From: Glebionis coronaria
Taxonomy: Eukaryota > Streptophyta > Magnoliopsida > Asterales > Asteraceae
DNA length: 64,000 bases
NCBI GenBank assembly: GCA_025667525.1
Contig: CM046881.1
Span: 30,081,580 to 30,145,579, forward strand
Reading direction: 5' to 3'
A program made the translations under genes and the position numbers. This document shows, in pieces, positions 34,528 to 46,711 of this stretch (the stretch's first letter is position 1; each line of letters opens with the position of its first letter). The notes beneath the pieces are model-generated. The model saw only the letters and a program-made list of their open reading frames with translations, did no database searches and had not been told where the DNA came from.

Positions 34528-35371
34528 CTATTGAACCACCTTTGATTTATTCACAAAGCTTACAGTCTCTTCAAACCCCACATCTCTCTTTGTTGGGGAC
34601 TCATCATCCTCAATAATAGTGATTTTGTTAAGAATCTTAGATGCTTCAAAGCATCTAAAATAGTTGGATGACTGAGACCAATTGCACTACCTGATATTGT
34701 TGGTTGAGATATTGTTAGAAGGATTACGCATCCAACTTGCAAGAGTAGTAGGTAGTAGATGTAGACTGAAGAGATTGTAGGATATAAAACCAAAATAAAA
34801 TTATTAAAATAAAACTAAAATCCAATGTTGTGAATTTGGCAGTACAACATACAAGCATAACTCTGTGCATCCAAATGGGGAAAGCCTCTGGCTTTCGATT
34901 ATGTTTCGAAGAGATGCTAGCCATAAGCAACCCTCATCGTGTGTTTATTTTGACGTTTGTGACATAAAGGATTAAGTAAACCTATTATTTTAGGAAGGGG
35001 AACGGCCTCAGATGTTTATACCAGCATATTACTATAGCCATTAACCACCTTGCACTAAGACATTAAAAATTATGATTTGTGATCTTTGTGAACCTGTTTC
35101 ACCATGAAAAACCAATGTAATCTACCTAAAATATACTAAGATAAAACAGGTAACTTAAAAATGTTGCATAGGACTCACAATTTTACTTTCGTCAATACTT
35201 GATTCATTTTCCCATTCATCTAAAATATGTTGGTTTGCTTACCATCATAAACCTTGTAACTGGAAAACAAACACATTCAGTCAATTTAAAATTGAAACAA
35301 TATAAAACACACAAAAAATTCTGTCACCAAATAGGTAAACCACCACCAGCAAACAAATCCCCGTCACTCAT
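34528..35371 (-). CDS. Possible multi-exon host gene, unknown family (copy 1)
   Basis: Candidate exons on the minus strand are 35371-35328 (MSDGDLFAGGGLPI), 35259-35243 (CYKVYD), 35219-35179 (DEWENESSIDESKI), 35125-35103 (VDYIGFS) and a last exon 34654-34528 (CFEASKILNKITIIEDDESP ... NKSKVVQ, stop TAG). Each is flanked by AG and GT, and the first four keep one frame. The hydrophilic acidic composition looks coding. At least one exon between 35103 and 34654 is missing from this model, because direct joining gives a stop. I do not recognise the protein. The exons are very short, so this may be a gene fragment or a false model. The paralogue is at 58541-59384. Confidence 0.3.
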
Positions 35372-36183
35372 CCCTTGTTGAGTCTCTTTAAGATAAAACA
35401 CCAAAAAAGATGATATCTGGTGTTAGAGAGAGAGAAATAAATAAAGAGGTGAGTTAGATGGTTGATTGGTTGGTGAGTTCTTTTAAAGAGAATGAGATCT
35501 CATAGCAGGAACGACAAAGGAAACCAAATTATATGTGGTGGTTAACATACCTTGCGACCAATAAACATCCAGTGACTTACAACACAACCAAACCGACAAA
35601 CCGTTGAGCTCCGGCGAGATTCGGTTAAACACCACAAAAAACAGACTTAAAACGTCACCTAAACCACAAAACACCACCGCGACCACTAAAACATCAACGA
35701 AACCACCGAAACTCTAACACCACTAGTTTTAGGTGGCGTTGGTGGCGGAATCAATTGACGGTGGTGGTGGTGTCTATGGCAGCGACATAACGTGGTGGTG
35801 GCGGCAGTGGTTTTACAGGTTTATGATTTCGTTTTTGAGAAAAGAAAAGAAAGTGTGTGTCTTTATGTAAAGTAATTGATAGCAAGATACATTATTTCTT
35901 TGTGTAATTAACAGTTATGTTTTTTAAATTGTTTGATATGGCATATCATTTCCTTTATTGTGAATTTTAGAAGTCTATTCCAGCAATACTGTTTTAACAT
36001 TGTTTTATATATGGAATTGTTGAAAAATTCAACATTTTCAACTTTTGATATACGCTCTTTATAAGATAGTATAGATAGATATAAAAATAGCGTTATTTAA
36101 AACTTCAATCCTTCATGATTTTATAAATTACTTAAATTTTCGATGCACTACTTTGTTGTTCCATAATTATCTTGAATATGATA
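35372..36183. other. Non-coding region with GGT/CCA-rich stretch
   Basis: Contains a purine-rich GAGAGAGA stretch (about 35425) and a CCACCA/GGTGGT-rich stretch (about 35640-35820) resembling a 5' UTR. It could be upstream sequence of the minus-strand gene model. No independent coding support. Confidence 0.4.
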
Positions 36184-36454
36184 CTTTCTCCGTCTTATAT
36201 TAACAGTCCAGTATACTATTTTTGGACGTCCTATATTAATAGTACAGTCCAAAAATAGATAAGAAATATACATTAAATTTATTATATCACCCTCACTTGT
36301 GGGTATTATTACAAACAATAAAGAAGTTGTAAATTAATTGGTTAAGGATAAAATTGTCTTTGTGTAAAAAGTAAGAGAGAGAAAGCTAAAAAATGATATT
36401 TTTATTAAACTGCGTGTTTTTTTTCGGTGTACTATTATTATGGGACGGAGGGAT
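36184..36454. mobile_element. Stowaway-like MITE
   Basis: Left end CTTTCTCCGTCTTATATTAA, right end TATGGGACGGAGGGAT. The inverted CTCCGTC core with TA on both sides is the Tc1/mariner Stowaway signature. About 271 bp, non-coding. The paralogue is at 60198-60467. Confidence 0.8.
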
Positions 36455-37078
36455 TATAATTTAGAGAGAGTGGGTGTAACAGTTCCTTAATAAGTTGAGA
36501 ATGTAAGAAACTTGCTTTAAGTCTAGTAATCTACTAAAGACATTTTTAGTGAAAAGTTATGAGCTTATTTGGCTTGTATATGTGTTAGTATTATTAATTA
36601 TATTATTTAATGATGAAGTATATAAAGACTAACATTAATCATGGCTGTTGTCCAGTTAAAAAAAATAATTAAAAAAATCATGGCTGTTGCATAAATTTAT
36701 TTGAGCATTAGATAATAACTTTATATTTTGTTAAATTTTAATTTTGAAAATCTTAATAAAACTAAGAAGAAACGGTATAAAATGCATTATATGTATTAAA
36801 TATTTTATGTCTTTAAATAAATGAATGAAAGATGAAAACATAAAATGTTATCAGGGTATCAAAACTAAATTTAAACGGATATGTGGAATATTTTTTAATT
36901 GTAATACTAGAAACGCATTGTGATGAACCGAGTGCATTTAAGAAATATTTTAAAAAATCGATATTTATTTTTTAAATTTAACATTATTTCGAAAAAAATC
37001 CATGAGATTTTTAACACCCCCGAAAACCCATTGCCTGTTTAGTATGAAACAGGGTTGTCACATTTTTATTTTCATCTA
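36455..37078. other. AT-rich spacer
   Basis: No gene, TIR or LTR seen. It has short internal repeats such as ATCATGGCTGTTG (near 36640 and 36680). Confidence 0.5.
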
Positions 37079-37083
37079 TACGA

Positions 37084-38137
37084 TGTTAGAATGATTAAAC
37101 CCTCATAGGTATTATGTTTTATTAATCAACCATTTATAATGGTGATTACATGAAACCCTAATGGGCCCTAAACCCACAAACCGGGTCAGGCTATATTTAT
37201 TTACTAATACTCCCCCACAGTTCGAGCGACGAAATCGCAAAAGCTCGAACTGGAGTAGTAAACTAGAAAAGAAACAAAATAAAGTATGGAAAATAAAACA
37301 TTAATAACGCCCTGCATCTTTGATTATCTTCCTAAATTCCAACCGGATAAACACAAATCCACAAAACCCTGCACAACGTCTGATTCTTCTTCATAAACGT
37401 CAACTGTGGATTGTGACATTTACACAAACATCCAACTAAATAGACAACCGTGTGGATTTGTGACCTTTGCACAAATCACTAACACACGAAGTTGAAACAA
37501 AAGAGTTTAGTTATTTTGTAAAATTGAGCGATAAGTTGAAAACTTTAAAATGAATGGAACAAAGATGTAGTACAAAGTACGAACAATCAAACAAAACACC
37601 AACAATAAAAGACTATTAACGTCTTTTTTTTTCTTTTAACAGCTAAACAAACAATAATAAATACCCTTAAAACACCAGCATCTCGTTTTCTTAATGCGGA
37701 GTTGGTAGACAAACATAAAGTGAAGATACATTGGCACACAAACAAAGAAATTAAGAGTAAAACAATTAACGGCAAAGAAATATTTTTATTTTTATTTTTG
37801 TTCAAGAATCGGTTGTGGTAGCAGCGGAAGGTTAGGGATAGATTTATGGTTTTTTTGTTTGAAGGCGGAAGTGATTTTAGGTTAGGTACGGGGCATGGCC
37901 TGATATCATGTTAGAATGATTAAACCCCATAGGTATTATGTTTTATTGATCAACCATTTATAATGGTGATTACATGAAACCCTAATGGGCCATAAACCCA
38001 CAAACCGGGCCGGGCTATATTTATACACTAATAGGTATTATGTTTTATTGATCAACCATTTATAAAATTGTGATTACATGAAACCCTAATGGGCCCTAAA
38101 CCTACAAACCGTGCCGGGCTATATTTATTCACTAATA
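37084..38137 (-). mobile_element. TRIM-like small LTR retroelement
   Basis: LTR copies of about 126 bp at 37084-37209 and 37909-38033 (TGTTAGAATG...CTAATA) flank about 700 bp with no pol. A third partial copy follows in tandem (38034-38137). TSD TACGA (37079-37083, 38138-38142). On the minus strand a PBS-like TGATATCAGG (TGGTATCAGG in the paralogue) adjoins the right LTR, and a PPT (GTGGGGGAGTATTAG) adjoins the left LTR. It is non-autonomous. The tandem third LTR suggests unequal recombination. The paralogue is at 61097-62148. Confidence 0.8.
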
Positions 38138-38546
38138 TACGATTTGTGACTGCTAAAAACTTACAATTTTGGGCTTTTAGTTTTTAGGTTTGATTGTTTG
38201 TATCTGAAGTGATATATGTGGTGCTCCATTTCAAAATTCTGTTCAATCTAGTTCAGTTTCCCCACCGAACCATAAATAAAATATCAAGTTGGCTATTTCA
38301 CATATCAAATCAAAGTGTATATACGAACAGAAACTGTTGCTCAAGTAATTTTTACATTTGCTCAAAAAAAAAAGTAATTTTTACATATTTATCTCATCAG
38401 ATGAGATATATATCAATCGCATTGTTCAAATTATATTTCAATCGCATTGTTCAAATTATTTTAGTTATGGACGTGCGGTAATGGTGGAGCTTGAACATTT
38501 ATTTTGAGAGGGCCGAACCACTTTAAACATACCAAAATAAAAAAGT

Positions 38547-38893
38547 GGACAATAACTTGAAGATCGACGGAGTAATATTTACACTACTTGTAATAACCTT
38601 TGAGGGGCCGGAACCCTCCATGTCCTTATGAAGCTCCGCCAGAACGTGCGGATATGGCAAGTAAATAGTTACATTCTTAATGCGACTAAGTTTTACTTTT
38701 TTTCTTTTTTTTTTAAAAAAAAAGAAAAAATAATAAAAAAAATAAAGCTTAGTCGCATTAAGAATGTAACAATTTACTTACCATATCCGCACGTCAGTGG
38801 CGGAGCTTCATAGGGACATGGAGGGGTTACGGCCCCTCAAAAGTTATTACAAGTAGTGTAAATATTACTCCGCCGATCTTCAAGTTATTGTCC
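38547..38893. repeat. 347-bp near-perfect foldback (copy 1)
   Basis: The left arm GGACAATAACTTGAAGATC... is repeated inverted to end ...CAAGTTATTGTCC. The arms are about 170 bp, mostly identical, with an A/T-rich centre near 38720. The arms contain hAT-type ends (GCTCCGCCA / TGGCGGAGC, GAGGGGCCGG). It would form a long hairpin RNA if transcribed. Confidence 0.9.
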
Positions 38894-39427
38894 GTGAATC
38901 ATGAATTTTAAAGGTGTAATAATGCTGACTAATGTCATGCCCGCTAGTCATAACACCGAGTTTGACCATTACACCTAAGTCTCTTATTGTCATAACATGT
39001 TATCCATTATCATTTGTATTTTCTTTAAAGTTAAATTAAACAAGATACATAACTCGCGCTTCGCGGCGGAGGGTGCAGGACCAACGGTTGCAGTGGACCG
39101 ATAGTATGAAAGATTCTTCCCGTCAACGACTGGTCTTACTGGAAACGAATAACCTTATTTTAAATATGTATTACGTTGAAACATTTTTTTATAAAATCAT
39201 ATGTATATCTAAAGCATGGCAATATTGGACTCATTTGATTCGTAATTAGAAGGTTTGTTTCAACGGTATCTTTTTTTCCCCAAAAAATTGATACATATAC
39301 GCTCAATATTTGATTAATAAGTTTGTTATATTAAAAAGATGTAAATAGCTAAAAACTTAAACTTTTTTTATAACAATTCATATATAGGGGTTATTTGTAA
39401 AGTTGTTTTTTATTCACCTACTCAGGC
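38894..39427. other. Non-coding spacer
   Basis: AT-rich. It includes a short GC-rich patch (CTCGCGCTTCGCGGCGG near 39055) that resembles transposon-end hairpins but cannot be assigned. Confidence 0.45.
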
Positions 39428-39435
39428 ATGTGGTT

Positions 39436-40096
39436 TAGGGATGGCAAAAGCACCCGAAACCGATGGAGAAAACCGAAATTCAAACCGATCGGGTCGGGTT
39501 GGATTCGGGTTGGCGGGTTTGGATGCGGGTTCGGGTTGGGATATTTAATTTTTCGCGAGTACGGGTTCGGGTTTGGGTTCTAGTAATACCTGCCCCGTTT
39601 ACCCGTATATGTACCCGTTTACCAAAATACATATCTTTTATTGCTAGTTTATATGATTTTAAAATTTATGCGAAATAGTACGAAGATTATTAAACAAATG
39701 AAATGCTTATATTAGCTACATTTTGTATGCAGTAAAATGTTTGTGATCAAGCATATTTCGATTTTGTAACTTTAAATAAAACAATGATTTATTCGATACA
39801 TTAAATAGCATGATATGATATTGAATTAGTATTCTTCATCTTCTAAAAACTTAAAAAATTATTTTATGGTATTTGATTGTTTTTCATTGGTTTTTTTTAA
39901 CTTTATACGTACAATTATGTCCAACAAAATTAAATTGTGGATACCCGATACCCGCGGGTAAAAACCAAAAACCCGTTGAATAATAGTAATCAGGTACCCG
40001 TCGGGTATTGGGGCGGATGCGGGTTTGTATACTATAAACGGGTGCGGGTACGGGTTTTGTAAAACCCGACGCGAACCCGACCTGTTGCCATCCCTA
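39436..40096. mobile_element. 661-bp hAT MITE with GGGT/ACCC-rich ends
   Basis: TIRs TAGGGATGGCAA and TTGCCATCCCTA, and a perfect 8-bp TSD ATGTGGTT (39428-39435, 40097-40104). Subterminal regions are rich in CGGGT/ACCCG repeats. No transposase. The paralogue starts at 63418 and is cut by the window end. Confidence 0.92.
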
Positions 40097-40191
40097 ATGT
40101 GGTTTCATGGCATGTTTTGAAAACGACATCCACCTTTGAGTAAAACGACATTGCAAATGCTTATACGACGTTGTTTACTTCAATAAATAAT

Positions 40192-41154
40192 AGGGATTAA
40201 GTCGTACAATAGCAACGTACTTTCACAAATGTACTATCTTAAAACGTGAATTATTTGTTCCACTTAATGTAACGTACTTTCAGATTTTTTGTCGATTTGC
40301 ACACTGAAACTTGTTTTACCGGCAACATTACATTTTTTTTCCTTTTTTTTTACGAAATTAGTTTTTGACTAAAGAAGGTTTTTCTTTGAAACCTTTTTTT
40401 ATCCTTTTTTAAGATAAAACTAAATCTTTTTCTAAAAAAATAAAATGTTTTAAATTTTACTTTTATTCTTAAGAAAACTTAGAAATGTTCTAAAAGTTTC
40501 TGAAAATTTTAAATTGTTTGAAAATATTTTTTCTTAATTTTCTAACAGTTATAAATTTTTTGGGAATATTTTTTTTATAAAAGGTTTAATTTTTAAATTT
40601 TTTTAATTTTTCTGAAAATTTGTTTAGGTTCTTTTTCTAAAATCCATTACTTAAGTATTTTAAAGAAATTATAAAAAATCAACTGTGTTAGCTTGTTTTT
40701 AATCTTTCAAATATAATTTTCCGTAAAAACTTTATGTATAAAAACTTTATAAAAAATATGTAATTCTAAAATTTCTGTCTATATTTTAAAAATGAGTTTA
40801 TTAAAATCGTAGTTTTAACTAAGAATTCTTTTACCCTTTCTCGTAATTAAAAAAATGTTTATACAACTTTTTGTAATTTTATATCTTTTTAAAAAATTTT
40901 GTAATTTAAAAAAAAGTTAACGTACCAAATCGGTACATTTGAAAAGTTTGTTAATATTATACGACTTAATCCCATTAAAATATATGTCCGGTGGAATTTT
41001 TTTCTGGTTTCCAAACTTTTTAACCGGTAGCCTGTAAAACTCGGTGCAAATCGACACAAAATTTGAAAGTACGTTACATTAAGTGGAAAAAATAGTTCGC
41101 GTACCAAGATGGTACATTTAAGAATGTACATTGCTATTGTACAACTTAATCCCT
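40192..41154. mobile_element. Long-TIR (Mutator-like) MITE
   Basis: AGGGATTAAGTCGTACAATA is inverted at the right end (TATTGTACAACTTAATCCCT). Similarity continues inward for roughly 150 bp (GTACTTTCA, CACTTAATGTAACGTAC and GTCGATTTGCAC blocks). Flanked by AAATAAT on both sides (40185-40191, 41155-41161). The interior is low-complexity T/A. A partial extra copy of the right end lies near 40920-40975. Confidence 0.75.
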
Positions 41155-41281
41155 AAATAATATAGTATATTATAATTATAATTACTACTAACGTAAACTC
41201 ACTGATTGGTTTGAAGGTATGTAATGAAGATATATCTTCATTTCCGATACAACTGTTTGACTAGTGAGCTTTGTCACTTAA

Positions 41282-42312
41282 GGCTGGGGGGAGTGGTAGA
41301 AAAAACCCACCCGTGGGGTTGACATGGCAAAAACCCACGCGTGGGTTGTCAAGAACCCCACAAACTCACCTTAAAAACCCACGCGTGGGTTATGATATCT
41401 ATGCACCCAAAAACTCACCAACGGTGAGTTACTCACCCTTCACATATACCCACAAAATTTAATTCTTATCCCATTTATCCCTATATAATCTCCCTTTTTA
41501 CTTCTTTTTTTCTCACAATTCATCATCATTCATCTTCTTCCTCTCAAACACATAATTCAACTTCTTCTTTCAATTCTCAAATTAAATGGCGCCCGTACTA
41601 TGGACAGACGAGGAAGAAGTAGCTTTTTGTCGAGCTTGGATTTGGGTTGCTGAAAACACCGTGACAAACCGGACAAATACTCGTACTTTTTGGGCTGCGG
41701 TTTTGCAACTGGTTGAGGGTCATTTAAATGATCCAAGGAAACGAGCCCACGATAGGCTAATATGGAAATGGAAAGGCCTCACGTGTGCCTTGCGTAGGTT
41801 AATTCAATGTTACAACAACGCAAGGCTTGCACGGGGACCCGAATCTACTGATGAGGAGGTTATGAATAACGCCCTCCGTGAATTTGAAGTTGAGCATGGG
41901 GTCCGGTTTCAGTATCTTCATTGTTGGGAGGTTGTGAAAACTTCTCCACTTTTTTTTCCTCATGTTTAAATTATCCGTGTATCGTTTTTACTTATTTATG
42001 TGTTGTTTTTAGTATCCTTGTAATGTTTTTATTTCCCATGTATCGTTTTAATAAAAGTTTTTAATAAAAGTTTGTGTTTTTTAATAATAGGTGTATCGTT
42101 TATATATACCCGCGTGTATCGTTTTTAATTAAATGTATAAATAAAAAGTAAAAAATGATAGTGGAAAGATGAGGTGGAGGTGAGGTGGTGGTGGGTTTTT
42201 TTTTTCTTAAGAACCTTGAAAGGTGAGTTTTGAGTGGGTTAGTGAGAGGAAAGAGAAAGCTGAGGTGGAGCTGACGTGGCGGTGGGTTTTTTTTGCACCA
42301 CTCCCCCTAGCC
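41282..42312 (+). mobile_element. PIF/Harbinger derivative carrying only ORF1
   Basis: TIRs GGCTGGGGGGAGTGGT and (reverse complement of the right end) GGCTAGGGGGAGTGGT, both continuing into AAAAACCCACC. TSD TAA (41279-41281, 42313-42315). 1031 bp, with one ORF for a SANT/Myb-like protein and no transposase. Confidence 0.85.
41586..41969 (+). CDS. Harbinger ORF1-type SANT/Myb-like protein
   Basis: 127 residues from the ATG at 41586. The N-terminal VLWTDEEEVAFCRAWIWVAE...TRTFWAAVLQLVE is the trihelix/SANT-like domain of the DNA-binding partner encoded by PIF/Harbinger elements. YLHCWEVVKTSP matches the conserved HCWxxLKxxPKW block that usually ends the first half of these proteins. The family is usually two to three times longer. 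Here the frame stops at LFFPHV just after that block, so it looks C-terminally truncated by an internal deletion. It has a TATA-containing, CT-rich leader. The partner protein normally helps the transposase enter the nucleus and bind DNA. Functionality is uncertain. Confidence 0.65.
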   Translation: MAPVLWTDEEEVAFCRAWIWVAENTVTNRTNTRTFWAAVLQLVEGHLNDPRKRAHDRLIWKWKGLTCALRRLIQCYNNARLARGPESTDEEVMNNALREFEVEHGVRFQYLHCWEVVKTSPLFFPHV

Positions 42313-42315
42313 TAA

Positions 42316-43815
42316 GAGCAACTATCAAACTAAAAATTTTGGGAATTGATATTTAGGGCATGTTTGTTTAGTCTTTTTATTAAAATTAAAGTGTCTGTAA
42401 AAATATATGTTGTCTGTTTGTAGACGGATATATGACTGTTTGTTTTGTGTGCTGAATATAGAGTCTGAATCAGAGAAGTAGACTATTATGTCCTTTTAAG
42501 TTAGTTAAGTGAGGGGGTTAGAGGGTAAATATGTAAAATAAAGATAATAAGTCATGAGTTAATACAGAAAGCACCCTCCTGCTGGCTTTTTCCAGTAAGT
42601 CGTTAGTTTATTTTAAGCACAAAACAAACAAACTACTTATGACTTAATCTATATTCCTATTTTTTAATTAAGACTCTATAAGTTCTTATCAAACACTATC
42701 TTATTTATTTACACATAGCTAATTGATTTATGCACATAAATATAGTTGTAAATTGACATTTACGCCCTCCCTATATTTGGGGTATAACATTTAACTTTTA
42801 TTCTCATTTCAAGGCCAAACTGATTAATTCTCATTTCAACGCCAATCTGATTAATCTACCATGTAAGGTGATGAGTTGTTGTCCATTACGCCAATCTGAT
42901 TAATTCTTATTTCAACACCTTTTAGTTTTTTAATTGTAAAAATGAATAATCTGCTAAATTTTAGTACACATACATTATATATTAGATTGCAATCAAGATT
43001 TACAGTAATTCGTTTATTACATATGCTTGGCACTCACAAGCTTCTTAATTGTTTTCTTCCTAAACAGTTGCACAGTAGCATGCACTCTTGTTGATAAAAA
43101 TCTTTATAGTGGCATGAACTAATATGAGTAAATGGGTCTAGCACCAATGTAGGCTCCTGTTTGTAATTGCAGAAAATCGCAACATTTTTAAGTTAGGACT
43201 ATCAAAAAGGAATTCTTAACAAAAAAAATGCAACAGTTCAATCTTCAACAGATCATGATCACTTGTTTAATGCCTATTTTGTACAGTATTTGTACATTTA
43301 AAGGGGACAAAGGTATTCATGAGGTAGTTTCATCAACAACAATGATTTAATTAAAGGAATCCCAAAAACATTTTTCACATCTGTTTGTAGGATACGATCT
43401 GATTATTGTAGAGAAACAAAGTGTTTCACGAACATTTTTCTAACAAAAGTTGTGATACATGTAATATTGCATGGTGGATACTCAGGTTGTATATAAAAAC
43501 TGATTCTAAACTTTAGTTATGGTATCCATATGTTACACTGTGAAAGACTACTAATTAATTATATAATATGCATAAGAAATAATAAATGGTCAATTGCATA
43601 CATTCTTTGATGGGATTAGTCAGTGATACGTGGAGAGTAGCCGAGGTATCAAAGAGGAAGAAGATCCATATAAGCCATGAAAAATAAATTATGTTTGGTT
43701 AGAATAAGAGAGGGTTAATTACAAAAAGGTATAATAGTCCTTTCAATTTAATATTATGTGCATGAATCAAATGTTCTATGTGTAAATATCACCTCCCAAA
43801 ATTTTAGCCATGTTC
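42316..43815. other. AT-rich spacer; possible degraded MITE at 42354-42700
   Basis: No ORF of note. GGGCATGTTTGTTTAGTC near 42355 and ATCAAACACTATC near 42690 could be decayed hAT-type ends (TGTTTG inverted), but there is no clear TSD. TTCTCATTTCAA/CGCCAATCTGATTAA is repeated around 42800-42920. Confidence 0.4.
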
Positions 43816-44411
43816 TTAGAGCAAGTGGAGTGGTGGTGTTTTTGCCTGGCGTCAACTTTTTGTACGAAAAAACCCAATGGCGCAGGACTCTGTGTCCTCG
43901 CGCCAAGGGTCTGGCGCCATACGAACCAGCCCACGCGATTAACATATTTTTTTTGAATCAAACGGTAATATTATTGTTGGAGGGGTTATTTAAAAAAACT
44001 TATAAACTCTAATTTTACACCTTTAAAAACCGTATAAATACCCCCTAAATATTTTATATTTCTCACACACTTTCAAATCATACTCCACATCAATAATTCT
44101 CCAATGGATCCAAATAATGTCAATGATTTCGGCTAATACGAAAATTTTGATGCATTTTTTCAACCCGATTATGATAAATTTATGCGCGATTATGAGTCAT
44201 ATCTACATGATATCTTAAACTACGATGTTAGTCCCCTGTCTGAGTACTTTAAATATTTTCAAAAAACCATTGATGCGATCGGTCGTTACAGTATTGGTCC
44301 TAGTTTAAAATGTACATCCGCCATACGTCAACTGGCGACGGTACTACACCTGATGCATTTTATGAGTATTTACAAATCGCTGAACGTACTTCACGGGAAT
44401 CCTTGAATAAT

Positions 44412-46644
44412 TGTAACACCCCACTTGGATAAGTGGACCGTTACGTGTATTTATGGCGTGTCATCAAAGCATAAGGTAAATGTCCTAAAACATTAACCGA
44501 CCATAAAGGAAATACCGGAATCAAACATCGGCAATCCAAACATAAGCCCAAAACATGAAGAGTAAAAATACTGAATGAAAGGACTAAACAATGTCCAAAT
44601 AAGCAGAATAATGAAGTGCATAAAATAAGAAGTCTGGATAACTTCCATCCAAATGCACACGCTCTTAGAATCCTAACAGCGTCCTGGTGTACCTGTCGTT
44701 AGAACATGAAAGGAACTACGGCTGAGCATAACGCTCAGTGAACGGATATGAAGCATGATAAGGAATTACCGAAATGAAATAGATGATAAATATTGAAACT
44801 GTAAGACTGATAAGTAAAGTTGCAGCGGAAATCTGTGTATAATCTGTAAAGTCTGATTCATAAATAATAAATCTGAACTGTTATCTGTTAAATCTGAAAA
44901 CATGCATTTACTGTATTTTAATTGCCAGAGCTTATATAGGTCATGTGTTGTAACAATGTTGCATGAATAACTGGAGGGGTGACCTCGTCATGCTGTAGAG
45001 GGGTGACCTCTAATTAACTGTGCTGGGTGGAGGGATCAGCTCCAATGTGAAGGATGTAGAGCACACACCACATTCACCTGCTAAACTGTAAACTGTAGCC
45101 TAGGATGCATCCATACGCCCCACTAATAATACTGATAAAATGGCCAAGCTGAGCTGAGTGGGACGATGCAGGATATCACTCTCCTGCATGTGAGTCACGA
45201 CACCGGTGCCTCTAGTGTCGTGGTTACGGTACCTCCGTAACTAGTACATAAACTGATCATGCTTGTATATAATGCTCAGGCAATTTATTTAATTATTAAC
45301 ATGATTACTGATAAGCTTAAGCATATACTGGGGAAAAACATTTGGCTGAAGATGGGGAAATTCTAATAATGCATAGAAAGGAAGTCCTTACTGAAAGGAC
45401 GAAAAATCCGTACCTCGTGTCCAGTAATGAAATAAGAGTGAAAACTGAAGGATCTACTCCGACTTCACGTGAGCTACATGTTAAAAGGACGTGTATTCGA
45501 AAACGTGACTCAATCTTTCTTCAAATAATCTACAATAAGTATGGAACTATTTATCATTTATTAAACATGCTTGATAAGTATACTTAGTCACTTTACGTTT
45601 AATTCATATATTCCTATTTATGCACTACGATTACATTGCCGATATATATAGTGTTAGTAAAGATTGTTTATTATTTACTTGCCGTTTTTGCTATTCGGTT
45701 ACTAGAAAATGACTTTTACACGTCAAAACCCATAATTTGATATACTCAAAACTTTGCATAGAAAGTGTTAAAATATGTTATGCTATTACTAGATGTGCAT
45801 GCATTTTTAAATGAACTTATATTTGACATAAAATAACCAGTAGGTCATAAAACTTAAGTTAAACAATATTAGTTTGTGAATTTAGTAGTCACCAATGGTC
45901 GTTTTCAGTTCATTTTTTTTTATCAAGAAGCGAGTGCTTAACAAATAGAATATGATTTATCTTACGGCTCAAGAATTACCTCAATTAAACTAAATGATGG
46001 CTGGTCGAAATGATAACATATGTGCGAAACAAATCAAAGGCTTGAACTCAACATGAACTCAGCGTATAACGATCAAAACTGCAGCCCGATTCCACATGCC
46101 TAAATCAAACTCGAACTAGCAATAACAAACAAACTCGAGCCTTATTTGCAGAGCATGATTTCTTCTAAAGTAAACCCATGATTATTGGTTGGGATCTGCT
46201 ACTCTCCGACACTTAAATATAAGGAGACGTAATTTTTGTTTAGGATGTGGAGTTGTTTTTGAGATATACCTTGGTGGCCGGCGACATAAACAACACACTA
46301 GGGTTCTCTATGTTTTTTTCCAACTTGTAAAAAGAAGGGTTATGTGTGGTCTTGCTAATTATTATCTAAACGGGCCGGGCTTGGGCCTCATTTAACTTGT
46401 AAGGATTTTGTAATTATAAGTCCATTTTAATGATTCATAACATAACTTGTGTTTTCCTGTATTCGTATATTATTCCTCATGATATATTTTGAGATGGATT
46501 ATTTATTTCATGAATAATTAATAATTGCGTAATACTAGAATTAATACTATTATTCATTATCTGAATAAATAGTTACGCAACGTTTAAATTAAAGCTGTGA
46601 TTGTACGAAATTAATGTTCGCGGATTTTTAATGCGGATTTTACA
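44412..46644 (-). repeat. Minus-strand 3' LTR of a Tekay-related element
   Basis: On the minus strand it runs from TGTAAAATCCGC (46644) to GGGGTGTTACA (44412), about 2233 bp. The 3' half is clearly related to the 23652-34364 element (CTGAGCGTTATGCTCAG, GGATATCACTCTCCTGCATG and other shared blocks). The U3 portion diverges, so it is a different subfamily. A PPT (AGAAGGGAAGAGT) abuts it at 46645, and a second LTR-start/PPT pair lies at 46711. Confidence 0.8.
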
Positions 46645-46711
46645 ACTCTTCCCTTCTAAAAAAAATAATTCGCCCTCGAATTAGAGATACGATAATGTTG
46701 CGGGTTTTACA

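Larger units (their letters stand above)
32541..40019. repeat. Segmental duplication, copy 1
   Basis: About 7.48 kb matching 56555-64000 at high identity. It starts inside the Tekay 3' LTR and covers the TSD, the unique flank, a possible host gene, a Stowaway MITE, a TRIM, a foldback and the hAT MITE. The two copies are 24,014 bp apart at the left end and 23,981 bp at the right, so there are only small indels. The homology runs to the end of the window. Confidence 0.95.

Noticed and set aside
38628..38813. Small ORF in the foldback
   Set aside because: It is generated by the inverted repeat and A/T tracts and has no coding features.
39463..39678. Arg/Val-rich frames in the GGGT-rich region, also at 63391-63658
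   Set aside because: They are produced by the CGGGT/ACCCG subterminal repeats of a hAT MITE.
42354..42700. MITE with TGTTTG ends
   Set aside because: The ends match too weakly and no TSD was found. It is kept only as a note in the spacer entry.
44412..46644. Ordinary solo LTR or full LTR element
   Set aside because: The second junction is another U5 end in inverted orientation and the TSD spans both ends, so the unit is 44412-47626.
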